Source: Alphaproteobacteria bacterium (lineage in GTDB: Bacteria; Pseudomonadota; Alphaproteobacteria; Rhodospirillales; Rhodospirillaceae). Taken from it: DNA of 64,000 nucleotides. The notes beneath the pieces were generated by a model. It was not told the origin of the DNA, did no database searches, and worked only from the letters and a program-made list of their open reading frames with translations. This document shows positions 33,708 through 41,931 of this stretch, piece by piece (position 1 is the stretch's first letter; each line of letters begins with the position of its first letter). The DNA lies in NCBI GenBank assembly GCA_030835385.1, contig JAURPI010000022.1, positions 62,001 through 126,000 on the forward strand, written 5' to 3'. Made by a program: the position numbers and the translations under genes.

Positions 33708-35045
33708 ATGAAGAAGGGCGTAGCCGGAGGCGTGAAAACGAATTGGTTTTCCGACCTGATCTTCCGCCGGGTGTTTAAGAATGCCGGGTTCCTGCTCAGC
33801 GGCAAGGTGGCCACTGGCCTGTTCGGCTTGGCCTACCTAAGTCTGGCGGCGCGGGGTCTGGGGATCGAGCAATTCGGCATTCTGGTGCTGGTGCAGACCT
33901 ATGTGCAGGTCGTTGTCGGGTTGACCACCTTTCACTCCTGGCAGGCGGTCATTCGCTATGGCGCGATCAGTGTCGAGAATGATGACACTGCCGGTTTTCA
34001 GAAGCTGATCTCTTTCACCACCGCGCTCGATGTGGGTGGTGTGGTCCTTGGCGCGGCGCTGGCCTGGTTTGCCGCGCCTCTTGTCGGTCCGGTGTTGGGT
34101 TGGAGTGATGAGGTCATCGGCTACGCCCAGCCCTATAGCTTGCTTATTCTGTTTACCATCATCGCCACACCCACCGGTCTGCTGCGGTTGTACGACCGCT
34201 TCGATATTCTCGCCTGGCAGGTCATGATCACTCCGGCCATGCGCCTAATCGGTGTCGCCATTGCCGTATTCACCGACGCACCGTTTTGGGGCTACCTGCT
34301 GGCCTGGTTCGTCGCTGGTGTTGCTGGCGGACTCACATTGCTCGGCCTCGGGTGGCGCGAAGGCGTGAAGCAAGGACGCCTGACCGGCATGCAGTGGTCG
34401 CTTAAAGATGTAACGACTGTTCATCCTAAAATTTGGGGCTTCTGTCTCGCGTCTAATTTTCATTCTTCACTGCAACTTGTCACGGGTCACATGAGTACCC
34501 TGCTGGTTGGCGCGGTGGCGACACCGGCTGCTGCCGGGTTGTTTAAGGTGGCGAGAGAAGTGGCGACAGCCTTGACCAAACCAGCCGAGCTGCTGACTCA
34601 GTCGATCTATCCTGAATTTGCCCGGCTGGGATCCACCGGGGAGTGGTCAGCTTTTGGCGGTTTGATTCGTCGTGCCGCGACCCTGGCTGGCAGTGTTGGT
34701 CTCACCGTGTTGCTTATTATGACGGTGGCTGGGGAGCCCTTCTTGGGGTTGGTCTTTGGCCAGGACTTCACAGCGGCCTACGGGACACTTGTGCTGCTGG
34801 TGATGGCGGCCGTGATCACCATCTCCGGGTTTAGTTTTGATCCGGCGCTTTATGCCATGGGCCGCCCGAGCGTCCCGTTGCGCGTCAACGCTGTTGTTGT
34901 GTTGTGCGTCTATGTGCCGTTGCTGGTGGTGCTGACCGAGCGCCTCGGGCCGATGGGGGCGGGTGTCGCCATGCTCGCGTCGGCAACGCTGATCGTCAGT
35001 ACTATGGGGCTGTGGTGCCGCCGCGAATTGCGAAAGCGCCTCTAG
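33708..35045 (+). CDS. Wzx-like polysaccharide/lipid flippase (MATE-fold MOP superfamily)
   Basis: 445 residues, about 12 hydrophobic helices. It begins with the family pattern FKNAGFLLSGKVATGLFGLAYLSLAARGLGIEQFG, as in O-antigen and exopolysaccharide flippases. It moves undecaprenyl-linked or similar glycolipids across the inner membrane. No glycosyltransferases are adjacent, so it may serve a locus elsewhere. It overlaps the convergent TRAP binding protein by 4 bp. Confidence 0.87.
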   Translation: MKKGVAGGVKTNWFSDLIFRRVFKNAGFLLSGKVATGLFGLAYLSLAARGLGIEQFGILVLVQTYVQVVVGLTTFHSWQAVIRYGAISVENDDTAGFQKLISFTTALDVGGVVLGAALAWFAAPLVGPVLGWSDEVIGYAQPYSLLILFTIIATPTGLLRLYDRFDILAWQVMITPAMRLIGVAIAVFTDAPFWGYLLAWFVAGVAGGLTLLGLGWREGVKQGRLTGMQWSLKDVTTVHPKIWGFCLASNFHSSLQLVTGHMSTLLVGAVATPAAAGLFKVAREVATALTKPAELLTQSIYPEFARLGSTGEWSAFGGLIRRAATLAGSVGLTVLLIMTVAGEPFLGLVFGQDFTAAYGTLVLLVMAAVITISGFSFDPALYAMGRPSVPLRVNAVVVLCVYVPLLVVLTERLGPMGAGVAMLASATLIVSTMGLWCRRELRKRL

Positions 35046-36043
35046 TTCTCACGCGCCGTGAACGCTCGTTTGCCCTCCTGGGCGATGGCATACATCCGCT
35101 CTGCCTCGCCCCCGATGTCGTCAATCAATTTGCGATGAACAGGCGCGGCTGCGGCGACCCAAGCCCGGCGTTCATTGTCGGTCAGCTCATGGATTGTAAT
35201 TCCTGCTGCGCGCAACGCAGCTTCTGATTCTTCTGCTTCAGCGCGGACCAGACGCCGATTGTCGGCCATTGTGCCTTGGGCGGCGAGCACGGCCTTCAAA
35301 ACATCGGGCGGTGTCACATCAGCCCACGCTTTGTTGGCCAGCAAGGCGCCCGGAGCGAAAGCATGACGGGTGAGTGTAAAGTGCGGTGCCTCTTCATACA
35401 GGCCGGCGACCCGGTACATCACCGATGTGGTAACGCCGCCGTCGACCAGGCCAGTGTCTAGGGCTGCGACGATATCGCCGAAGTCGAGCACCACGACATC
35501 GGCATCAACCTCGGACAAAAATAACCGTGTGGCTTCGGTGGCCGAGGAGCGCAGGCGATAACTGGCGAGGTCCGCCGGAGAACGCAGCGGCTTGCGGGCA
35601 TAGAGCTGATGCCAGCCACCGTCTTCCCACTTGGCCAGGGTCAAGCCGCGCTTGGCCAAAAGATCCGCATAGGGCGCGAATAAATATTCATCCATGACGA
35701 AGTCTGCTTCGGCTTCGGACTCAAAAAGGAAGGGAGCCACCAGCAGCGAAAGTTCGGGCACCAGCGCGGCCAGTGCGCCGATGGAGATGATACCCATCTG
35801 GGCGCGGCCTCGGCGAATGCTCGACAACATATTTTCTTCGGTGCCCACCTGCCCGCCGGTCAGCATATTGAGGGCGACCCGGTCTCCCAGGGTGTCTTCC
35901 ACGCGCTGTTCAAACTGCACCCAGCGTCGACCGTGGGCCGAGTCCGGGGCTGAGAAGGACACGATAGTCAGTGGAATGGAGTCGTCTGCGTGGGCAGATG
36001 CAACGCTTAGAAAAGCGGTAATGAGAAAAATGAGAAATCGCAT
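35042..36043 (-). CDS. orphan TRAP-type solute-binding protein (DctP family)
   Basis: 333 residues with signal peptide (MRFLIFLITAFLSVASAHA). Family features: WVQFEQRVED, RRGRAQMGIISIGALA, the ligand-binding Arg region YRLRSSATEATRLFLSEV and IVAALDTGLVDGGVTT. No DctQ or DctM gene is adjacent, unlike the set at 25125-28396. It follows the secreted VOC gene by 8 bp. It could share a permease encoded elsewhere or act as a chemosensory binding protein. Confidence 0.88.
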   Translation of the reverse strand: MRFLIFLITAFLSVASAHADDSIPLTIVSFSAPDSAHGRRWVQFEQRVEDTLGDRVALNMLTGGQVGTEENMLSSIRRGRAQMGIISIGALAALVPELSLLVAPFLFESEAEADFVMDEYLFAPYADLLAKRGLTLAKWEDGGWHQLYARKPLRSPADLASYRLRSSATEATRLFLSEVDADVVVLDFGDIVAALDTGLVDGGVTTSVMYRVAGLYEEAPHFTLTRHAFAPGALLANKAWADVTPPDVLKAVLAAQGTMADNRRLVRAEAEESEAALRAAGITIHELTDNERRAWVAAAAPVHRKLIDDIGGEAERMYAIAQEGKRAFTAREN

Positions 36044-36051
36044 ATGGAGTG

Positions 36052-36612
36052 CTACGGCAAAGGTGTGTAGTTGAGTTCAAACAGCTCAAGCACGATGCCG
36101 TTGGGGTCATAGAGCAGGGTTTGCGTGGTCAATCGTGACGGTGAAGGTCCTTCTTTGATGACTTCAATGCCCATGGCCTTCGCCCGCTTAAGAATCTCGG
36201 AGGTGTTAGATATGCGGATCGGCATAATCACACCGCCGTGCAAGGTTTTGTGATTGGCATCGTCGGCGTTGGCACAGGCTGGATCATCTGGATTCATCAA
36301 GCCAAGAAAACCTATGCGGCTGCCCATGATGTTACCGGCTGGGTATTCGCCCTTGCCTTGGAAGGACACGAACCGCAGCAGGCTGGTGTCCGGCATGTCG
36401 ATGATCTGGGGGGCGACTTGAACCGGGGCACCACCATCATCTTTGACAACATCCATGCCTAAGACGTCGCGATAGAAGTTCAAGGTCTCATCGATCTTGC
36501 ATGTCACAATCATCGTGCGCACGTGTTGCGCCTGCACCGGTGGGTTGGTTTGGGCGCTGGCCGTCGCGGCCATAAGTCCGGCTGCAAGGATCGCAACTGT
36601 TATTCTGATCAT
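36052..36612 (-). CDS. secreted VOC (glyoxalase/bleomycin-resistance fold) protein
   Basis: 186 residues from ATG 36612 with AAGGAG 6 nt upstream. Signal peptide MIRITVAILAAGLMAATASA. The mature part is a VOC fold: HVRTMIVTCKIDETLNFYRDVLGM, then C-terminal LTTQTLLYDPNGIVLELFEL. The metal-ligand Glu near the end (LELFE) and a His (H30, QAQHVRTM) are plausible. Periplasmic VOC proteins are uncommon; the function is not known. Operon with the TRAP-like binding protein. A broken relative lies at 6188. Confidence 0.85.
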   Translation of the reverse strand: MIRITVAILAAGLMAATASAQTNPPVQAQHVRTMIVTCKIDETLNFYRDVLGMDVVKDDGGAPVQVAPQIIDMPDTSLLRFVSFQGKGEYPAGNIMGSRIGFLGLMNPDDPACANADDANHKTLHGGVIMPIRISNTSEILKRAKAMGIEVIKEGPSPSRLTTQTLLYDPNGIVLELFELNYTPLP

Positions 36613-36679
36613 TGGTGTCTCCTTCGGACTAGGGCTTTGCACTCTAGCGGAAGCCTCCTCAAAGCGAAGCGTTGAAGAC

Positions 36680-36712
36680 AAAAAAGCGGCGAACTCGTGG
36701 GGGGTTCGCCGC
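36680..36712 (-). terminator. rho-independent terminator (minus strand), upstream of the secreted VOC gene
   Basis: On the minus strand GCGGCGAAC pairs with GTTCGCCGC (9 bp, perfect) around a 9-nt loop and is followed by TTTTTTGTC. It lies only 68 bp before the VOC start, so it would stop transcripts entering that gene, acting as an attenuator or ending a short upstream RNA. Confidence 0.75.
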
Positions 36713-36811
36713 TGAGGGCCGGGGATCGTAGGGTGGGGAGGGAGGAGAGAGGAGCCCCGGCGCCGTCTTGGTTGTCGCGGAAGCTGACCCACACTCAATC
36801 TGCGACATAAA

Positions 36812-36840
36812 AAAACCCGGCGTTAAGCCGGGTTTTCTTT
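36812..36840. terminator. bidirectional rho-independent terminator
   Basis: AAAACCCGGC / GCCGGGTTTT (10-bp stem, 5-nt loop), with TTTTCTTT on the plus side and a run of T on the minus side. It lies 20 bp after the stop of the small gene at 36860, which it should terminate. Confidence 0.85.
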
Positions 36841-36859
36841 GAGCGACGCTTAAGGGCCG

Positions 36860-37081
36860 TTAAGCGGCCTCTTTAATGCTGAGGGGGAGTGGCATTTGCG
36901 CGCTCAACTCTTCTGTCCAAAAACGTTGTAAAAGACGTGTCCTGAGAACCATAAGTTCTTCGGCTTCTTCAGTCAGAGTTTGTGCGATCGATGGTGCGGC
37001 CATGACAGCTCTGACCGAGAGGTCATGAGCGGAATCACCTAAAAACCGGATTAAGTCGTTTCTGTCGGTGTAGACCATCAT
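36860..37081 (-). CDS. small conserved-looking protein of unknown function
   Basis: 73 residues; AAGGG lies 7 nt before the ATG and a strong terminator follows, so a stand-alone small gene is well supported. The sequence is mostly helical and acidic in the middle (LTEEAEELMVLRTRLLQRFW). No membrane segment or catalytic motif. A perfect 11-bp inverted repeat sits 27 bp upstream of the start. Divergent from nrdA. Function unknown. Confidence 0.6.
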   Translation of the reverse strand: MMVYTDRNDLIRFLGDSAHDLSVRAVMAAPSIAQTLTEEAEELMVLRTRLLQRFWTEELSAQMPLPLSIKEAA

Positions 37082-37108
37082 CTGTAACCCTTATTAATTC
37101 AACACCTT

Positions 37109-37133
37109 CATCATGCTGCGTCGCAGCATGATG
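37109..37133. promoter_or_regulatory. 11-bp inverted repeat upstream of the small gene, candidate operator
   Basis: CATCATGCTGC - GTC - GCAGCATGATG, perfect over 11 bp each side, 27 bp before the ATG at 37081. In the mRNA it would form a hairpin in the leader; in DNA it would suit a dimeric regulator. No T-run, so not a terminator. Confidence 0.45.
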
Positions 37134-37277
37134 CGCAACTACTATTTGTGCATCGCAGCATTGCAGCCTGTGCATAAGTCTAGAGGAAAGGCTCGGAAAG
37201 TTTAGAAACCTGAGTGTTCTCAGAAGCTTGGTTTTCTGCGGACGGTGGCCTGTCGGCTCTCGTGTCAAGCACAATAC

Positions 37278-37293
37278 ACACCATATCTAGTGG
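37278..37293. promoter_or_regulatory. NrdR-like box 1
   Basis: ACACCATATCTAGTGG agrees at 12 of 16 positions with the NrdR consensus ACACTATATATTGTGT. It lies about 340 bp before nrdA in a 538-bp gene-free stretch (37082-37619). NrdR represses ribonucleotide reductase operons when ATP or dATP is abundant. Match judged by eye. Confidence 0.45.
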
Positions 37294-37344
37294 TATATTT
37301 GCTGATTAGGGGCAAAATCTAGTTGACGAAAACACCGCATTTTA

Positions 37345-37360
37345 GCACGATATTTTGTAG
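37345..37360. promoter_or_regulatory. NrdR-like box 2
   Basis: GCACGATATTTTGTAG keeps the CAC-ATAT-TTGT core of the NrdR consensus. It is 67 bp from box 1, longer than the usual 30-40 bp pair spacing, so the pairing is uncertain. The remaining 260 bp to nrdA show no gene I can support. Confidence 0.4.
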
Positions 37361-37619
37361 CGCTTCTGCCTGTGACCACTACATCATGGGCATTAGGGGA
37401 CAGAGGGGGCTGTTACACAGACCGAGGGTTTAGGTCTAAGACAGCCAAAAACATAGACTCGCAACGGTGTGTTGCCGCAGCGACGCTCCTAAGTCCTTGT
37501 TTTTCAAGGATTGTTGAGCGAAGCAGAGCATTCGAGTCTCTAGATGTTCCCGACTCGCGCCGGATTGTGACTTACGCGACCGGACAGTCGATCGGGCGCA
37601 GGAAAAATGAGGGGAATCT

Positions 37620-39509
37620 ATGGCCTACGCGCTGGAAGCTGATAAGAAAACTGTTGCACGCTCACCCCAGCCAACCGAGCGAAAACCCTCAGACGATAAA
37701 GCTTTCGAAGTTGTTCCGTCGATCAAGGTTGATCGGTCTCGGGATGACTTATTGACCGATTTCGGCAAAGCCACACTGGAAGACCGCTACCTTCTGCCAG
37801 GCGAATCTTATCAAGATATGTTTGCGCGTGTGGCTTTGGCCTATTCCGATGATGTCGATCACGCTCAACGGATTTATGACTACATATCTCGCCTGTGGTT
37901 TATGCCGGCGACACCAGTGCTCTCGAACGGCGGGTCTGATCGTGGCCTGCCCATATCTTGTTTCCTGAACTCTGTGAATGACGACCTTGATGGAATCGTC
38001 GATACCTGGATGGAGAATGTCTGGTTGGCGTCAAATGGCGGTGGCATTGGTACCTACTGGGGTCGGGTCCGCTCAATCGGAGAGAAGGTTAAGAACTGCG
38101 GGAATACTTCAGGCATTATCCCGTTTGTTCGAGTGATGGATTCACTCACGCTGGCCATTTCTCAAGGGTCATTGCGGCGCGGTTCGGCGGCTGTGTATTT
38201 GGATATTCACCATCCGGAAATCGAAGAATTTTTGGAAATTCGCAAACCGTCAGGCGACTTCAATCGGAAGAGTTTGAATCTTCATCATGGCCTTAATATT
38301 ACGGACGCGTTTATGGAGGCGGTCCGCGAAGATGCGCCCTTTGATCTGATTAGTCCCAAAGACGGCTCAGTCCGCAAGACAGTTAACGCGCGTGAGTTGT
38401 GGCAGAAAGTATTGGAGCTGCGGCTTCAAACTGGTGAGCCGTATTTGATTTTCTCAGACACCGTGAACCGGCAGATGCCGAAGCATCAACGAGATCTCGG
38501 GCTTAAGGTTACAACGTCAAATCTTTGCAGTGAGATTATGCTGCACACCGGTCCTGACCATCTTGGGGAAGACCGGACGGCTGTGTGCTGTTTGTCCTCA
38601 GTGAATGCTGAGAAGTGGGATGAATGGTCGAAAGACGACGGTTTCATCGATGATGTCATGCGGTTCCTTGATAACGTGCTGCAAGACTTTATCGATCGCG
38701 CGCCGGATAGTATGGCACAAGCGAGATACTCAGCTGCACGAGAGCGTTCTGTCGGTCTCGGTCTCATGGGTTTCCATTCGTTCTTGCAGCAGCGGGATGT
38801 GCCTTTCGAAGGTGCCATGGCGAAGTCGTGGAATGTTCGCATGTTCAAACATATTCGCCAGAAGGCGGATGCAGCATCTGTGACGTTGGCGGAAGAACGA
38901 GGACCGTGCCTAGACGCCGCTGAAGTAGGTCTTATGGCACGCTTCAGTCACAAGATGGCGATTGCGCCGACCGCGTCGATTAGTATTATTTGTGGTGGTG
39001 TGAGTCCGTGCATTGAGCCTATTCCGGCCAACATATACACCCATAAAACGTTGTCGGGCTCGTTTACGGTGAAGAACAAGCATCTGACCGAAGTGCTCGA
39101 AAGCAAAGGTTTGAACACACCGGGTACGTGGACATCGATTTTGGAACATGAAGGATCTGTTCAACACCTGAACGGTCTGACAGAAGATGAGAAAGCCGTC
39201 TTCCGCACCGCCTTCGAAATTGATCAGCGTTGGGTCGTTGAAATGGCGGCGGATCGTACGCCGTTCGTTTGCCAGGGGCAGTCTATAAATGTGTTCCTGC
39301 CCTCCGACATCGACAAGTGGGACCTCATGATGCTGCATTGGAAAGCATGGGAATCCGGCGTTAAGAGCCTTTACTACTGCCGCTCCAAATCTGTCCAGCG
39401 TGCAGGGTTTGCTGGTGGTGTAGAGGCGGACAACACTCGCGCATGGCCAGAGGCAGAGCTAGCTCTATCCGAGCGCACTGACTACGAAGAATGTCTCGCC
39501 TGTCAGTAA
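37620..39509 (+). CDS. nrdA: ribonucleoside-diphosphate reductase, alpha (large) subunit, class I
   Basis: 629 residues; GAGGGG precedes the ATG. Active-site residues are visible: C114 (PISCFLNS), N301-C303-E305 (NLCSEI), C323 (AVCCLSSVN), the radical-transfer Tyr pair (SLYYCRSKS) and the C-terminal thiol pair C625/C628 (YEECLACQ). It reduces ribonucleoside diphosphates to deoxy forms together with NrdB. The N-terminus is too short for an ATP-cone, so dATP inhibition through that domain is absent. nrdB follows after 54 bp. Confidence 0.95.
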   Translation: MAYALEADKKTVARSPQPTERKPSDDKAFEVVPSIKVDRSRDDLLTDFGKATLEDRYLLPGESYQDMFARVALAYSDDVDHAQRIYDYISRLWFMPATPVLSNGGSDRGLPISCFLNSVNDDLDGIVDTWMENVWLASNGGGIGTYWGRVRSIGEKVKNCGNTSGIIPFVRVMDSLTLAISQGSLRRGSAAVYLDIHHPEIEEFLEIRKPSGDFNRKSLNLHHGLNITDAFMEAVREDAPFDLISPKDGSVRKTVNARELWQKVLELRLQTGEPYLIFSDTVNRQMPKHQRDLGLKVTTSNLCSEIMLHTGPDHLGEDRTAVCCLSSVNAEKWDEWSKDDGFIDDVMRFLDNVLQDFIDRAPDSMAQARYSAARERSVGLGLMGFHSFLQQRDVPFEGAMAKSWNVRMFKHIRQKADAASVTLAEERGPCLDAAEVGLMARFSHKMAIAPTASISIICGGVSPCIEPIPANIYTHKTLSGSFTVKNKHLTEVLESKGLNTPGTWTSILEHEGSVQHLNGLTEDEKAVFRTAFEIDQRWVVEMAADRTPFVCQGQSINVFLPSDIDKWDLMMLHWKAWESGVKSLYYCRSKSVQRAGFAGGVEADNTRAWPEAELALSERTDYEECLACQ

Positions 39510-39563
39510 CAAAGTAAATAATTCAACATTTGATCTCAGCCATCGCGCTGAACCGGACGCACA

Positions 39564-40601
39564 ATGAACCAGATTACGCCCAAAGTTATCCCTAGCCTTC
39601 TTACCCCGAGCCACAGCTACAAACCGTTTCGCTATCCATGGGCGCATGACTTTTGGAAGCGTCAGCAACAAATTCATTGGATGCCTGAAGAAGTGCCGTT
39701 GGGTGAGGATTGCAAGGACTGGGCCAACAACTTATCGGACTCTGAGCGTAATCTCCTGACGCAGATATTCCGGTTCTTCACCCAATCCGACGTCGAGGTG
39801 AACGACAACTACATGGAGCGCTATAGCCGCGTCTTTAAGCCTACAGAAATTAAGATGATGCTTGCGGCGTTCTCCAACATCGAAACAGTTCATATCGCTG
39901 CATATGCTCTGCTGTTAGAGACCATCGGCATGCCGGAAAGCGAGTTCACCGCATTCCTTGAGTATGAAGAAATGGCGGCCAAACACGACTATATGCAAAA
40001 GTTTACGGTCGATAACCCCGCTGAAATTGCAAAGACAGTTGCCATGTTTGGTGGCTTCACTGAAGGGCTCCAACTCTTTGCCAGTTTCGCGATGCTGTTG
40101 AACTTCCCGAGACAAAATAAAATGAAAGGCATGGGGCAGATTGTGTCGTGGTCGGTCCGTGATGAAAGCCTTCACTGTGAAGGTATGATCAAGCTCTTCC
40201 ATACATTCTGCCAAGAGACGCAGTGTCTAACGCAGTCAGTCAAAGACGACATTGTCGATTGCGCGAAAACTGTTGTTGAGATGGAAGATAAATTTATTGA
40301 TCTGGCTTTTGAAATGGGTCCGATTAACGGTATGACGCCCGAGGATATTCAATCCTACATCCGTTACATCGCCGATTGGCGTTTGCAGCAGCTTGGATTG
40401 AGTCCGGTATACGATATTAAGGAGCACCCAATCCCCTGGCTGGAGGAGATCCTTAACGGTGTTGAGCATGCCAACTTCTTTGAGGCCCGCGCAACGGAAT
40501 ACTCCAAGAATGCGACCACAGGCGAATGGCATGGCGCCGATGGTGTCTGGGCTCACTTCGATAAGACGCTTGCTCATCGGAGCCAGGCTCTCGTCTCTTA
40601 A
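39564..40601 (+). CDS. nrdB: ribonucleoside-diphosphate reductase, beta (small) subunit, class I
   Basis: 345 residues, ferritin-like helical fold. Metal ligands can be placed: an acidic residue in QSDVEVND (D76 or E78), E107 and H110 (NIETVHIAAY), E167 (TEGLQLFASF), E201 and H204 (RDESLHCEG). Y114, four residues after H110, is at the place of the radical tyrosine, so a tyrosyl-radical enzyme is expected. No extra N-terminal ATP-cone. Co-transcribed with nrdA. Confidence 0.95.
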   Translation: MNQITPKVIPSLLTPSHSYKPFRYPWAHDFWKRQQQIHWMPEEVPLGEDCKDWANNLSDSERNLLTQIFRFFTQSDVEVNDNYMERYSRVFKPTEIKMMLAAFSNIETVHIAAYALLLETIGMPESEFTAFLEYEEMAAKHDYMQKFTVDNPAEIAKTVAMFGGFTEGLQLFASFAMLLNFPRQNKMKGMGQIVSWSVRDESLHCEGMIKLFHTFCQETQCLTQSVKDDIVDCAKTVVEMEDKFIDLAFEMGPINGMTPEDIQSYIRYIADWRLQQLGLSPVYDIKEHPIPWLEEILNGVEHANFFEARATEYSKNATTGEWHGADGVWAHFDKTLAHRSQALVS

Positions 40602-40627
40602 ATAATCCGATGTTGGTTTGATGGAGG

Positions 40628-40647
40628 TTTCGCGCTGGAGCGCGAAA
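40628..40647 (+). terminator. hairpin after nrdB, weak terminator candidate
   Basis: TTTCGCGC - TGGA - GCGCGAAA, a perfect 8-bp stem 26 bp after the nrdB stop. No T-run follows, so it may only stabilise the mRNA end. Confidence 0.35.
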
Positions 40648-40705
40648 TAACTTCCGTGCCTCAAGATAGCTTCGTTAAGGTGTCTGAGAGTTCGGAGGCT
40701 TACCC

Positions 40706-41734
40706 ATGATACGTTTTGTACTCGTCGTCGCAACCGTAGTTTTTGGTTTAAACGGGCCGTTGCGCGCCGATAGCGCCTTGCCCTGGCCATTGGTGATAGG
40801 TCACCGCGGGGCCAGCGGCCTTTTGCCAGAGCACACAGTTGAGGCCTATGCGCTGGCCATTGCACAGGGGGCGCACTTCATTGAGCCTGATTTGGTCAGT
40901 ACCCGAGACGGGGTGTTGATCGCCCGCCATGAGAACGAGCTTTCTGATACGACGGATGTGGCGGATAAATTTCCTGACCGGAAAACGACCCGCGTTATTG
41001 ATGGACGAGAAGTGACGGGCTGGTTTGCGGAAGACTTTACGATTCAGGAAATTAGAACCCTTCGCGCCATCCAGCGCCTTCCGTTTCGGGATCAAAGCAA
41101 GAATGGTAAGTTCGGTATTCCAACCTTTGATGAAGTGTTGGCATTGGTCAAACGAGAGAGTGTGGCCCGTGGTCGGAGCATTGGTTTATATCCGGAAACG
41201 AAACATCCCACCTATCATCAAAGCATAGGTCTCGCCTTGGAGGCGCCTCTGATGGGCGCGCTTGAGCGGGCTGGGTTGACCCAGAAAAGCGACTGGGTGT
41301 TCATTCAATCTTTTGAAGTTGAGAATCTTCGCGCGCTCAATGAGATGACGGGCCTCAGGCTTGTGCAGTTGCTCGGGTTTGGAGCTGAAACCCCCTTCGA
41401 TCAAGAGGCCAGAGGAACCGGGTTAACCTATGAAGACATGATTACGAATGTAGGGCTCTCAGATATTGCGGCCTATGCGGACGGCATTGGGCCATGGAAG
41501 GTTTTAATCGTGCCGCAAGATCGTGACGGCAATCCATTTCCTGCCACGGACCTTATTTCGCGGGCTCATAACGTTGGCCTGTTGGTGCATGCGTACACGT
41601 TTAGAGATGAAGCGCGTTATTTAATGAAGCCGTATAACAACGACCCTGTGGCCGAGTACCAAAGGTTTTTCTCACTAGGACTCGATGGAGTGTTTACAGA
41701 TTTTCCATACACAGCAGTGCGGGCGCTTCCTTAA
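40706..41734 (+). CDS. glpQ: periplasmic glycerophosphodiester phosphodiesterase
   Basis: 342 residues with signal peptide (MIRFVLVVATVVFGLNGPLRA). The GDPD catalytic residues are visible: H33-R34 in VIGHRGASG, E60 and D62 in FIEPDLVSTRDG, H75 in IARHENE, and E-K in LYPETKHP. It releases glycerol 3-phosphate from deacylated phospholipids, using a divalent metal. The architecture is that of GlpQ, including the FTDFP C-terminal motif. It stands alone after nrdB. Confidence 0.92.
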   Translation: MIRFVLVVATVVFGLNGPLRADSALPWPLVIGHRGASGLLPEHTVEAYALAIAQGAHFIEPDLVSTRDGVLIARHENELSDTTDVADKFPDRKTTRVIDGREVTGWFAEDFTIQEIRTLRAIQRLPFRDQSKNGKFGIPTFDEVLALVKRESVARGRSIGLYPETKHPTYHQSIGLALEAPLMGALERAGLTQKSDWVFIQSFEVENLRALNEMTGLRLVQLLGFGAETPFDQEARGTGLTYEDMITNVGLSDIAAYADGIGPWKVLIVPQDRDGNPFPATDLISRAHNVGLLVHAYTFRDEARYLMKPYNNDPVAEYQRFFSLGLDGVFTDFPYTAVRALP

Positions 41735-41931
41735 AGCCCAATGCCTTCTGATTCGGCCTGATTTATCTGCCTTTATGCATAGAAAGGCCTAGTATATCAG
41801 TGGCCTAGAGAGGGAGTTGTCGCCGATAATCGATATTTCTGTATAGCCTATTTATCGCGTAATCTCTAAAAAAAGCGTCCTCTGGCGCCGGGACTTTGGA
41901 GCGGAAATTGGCTAAGCAATAATTTTTTGCT

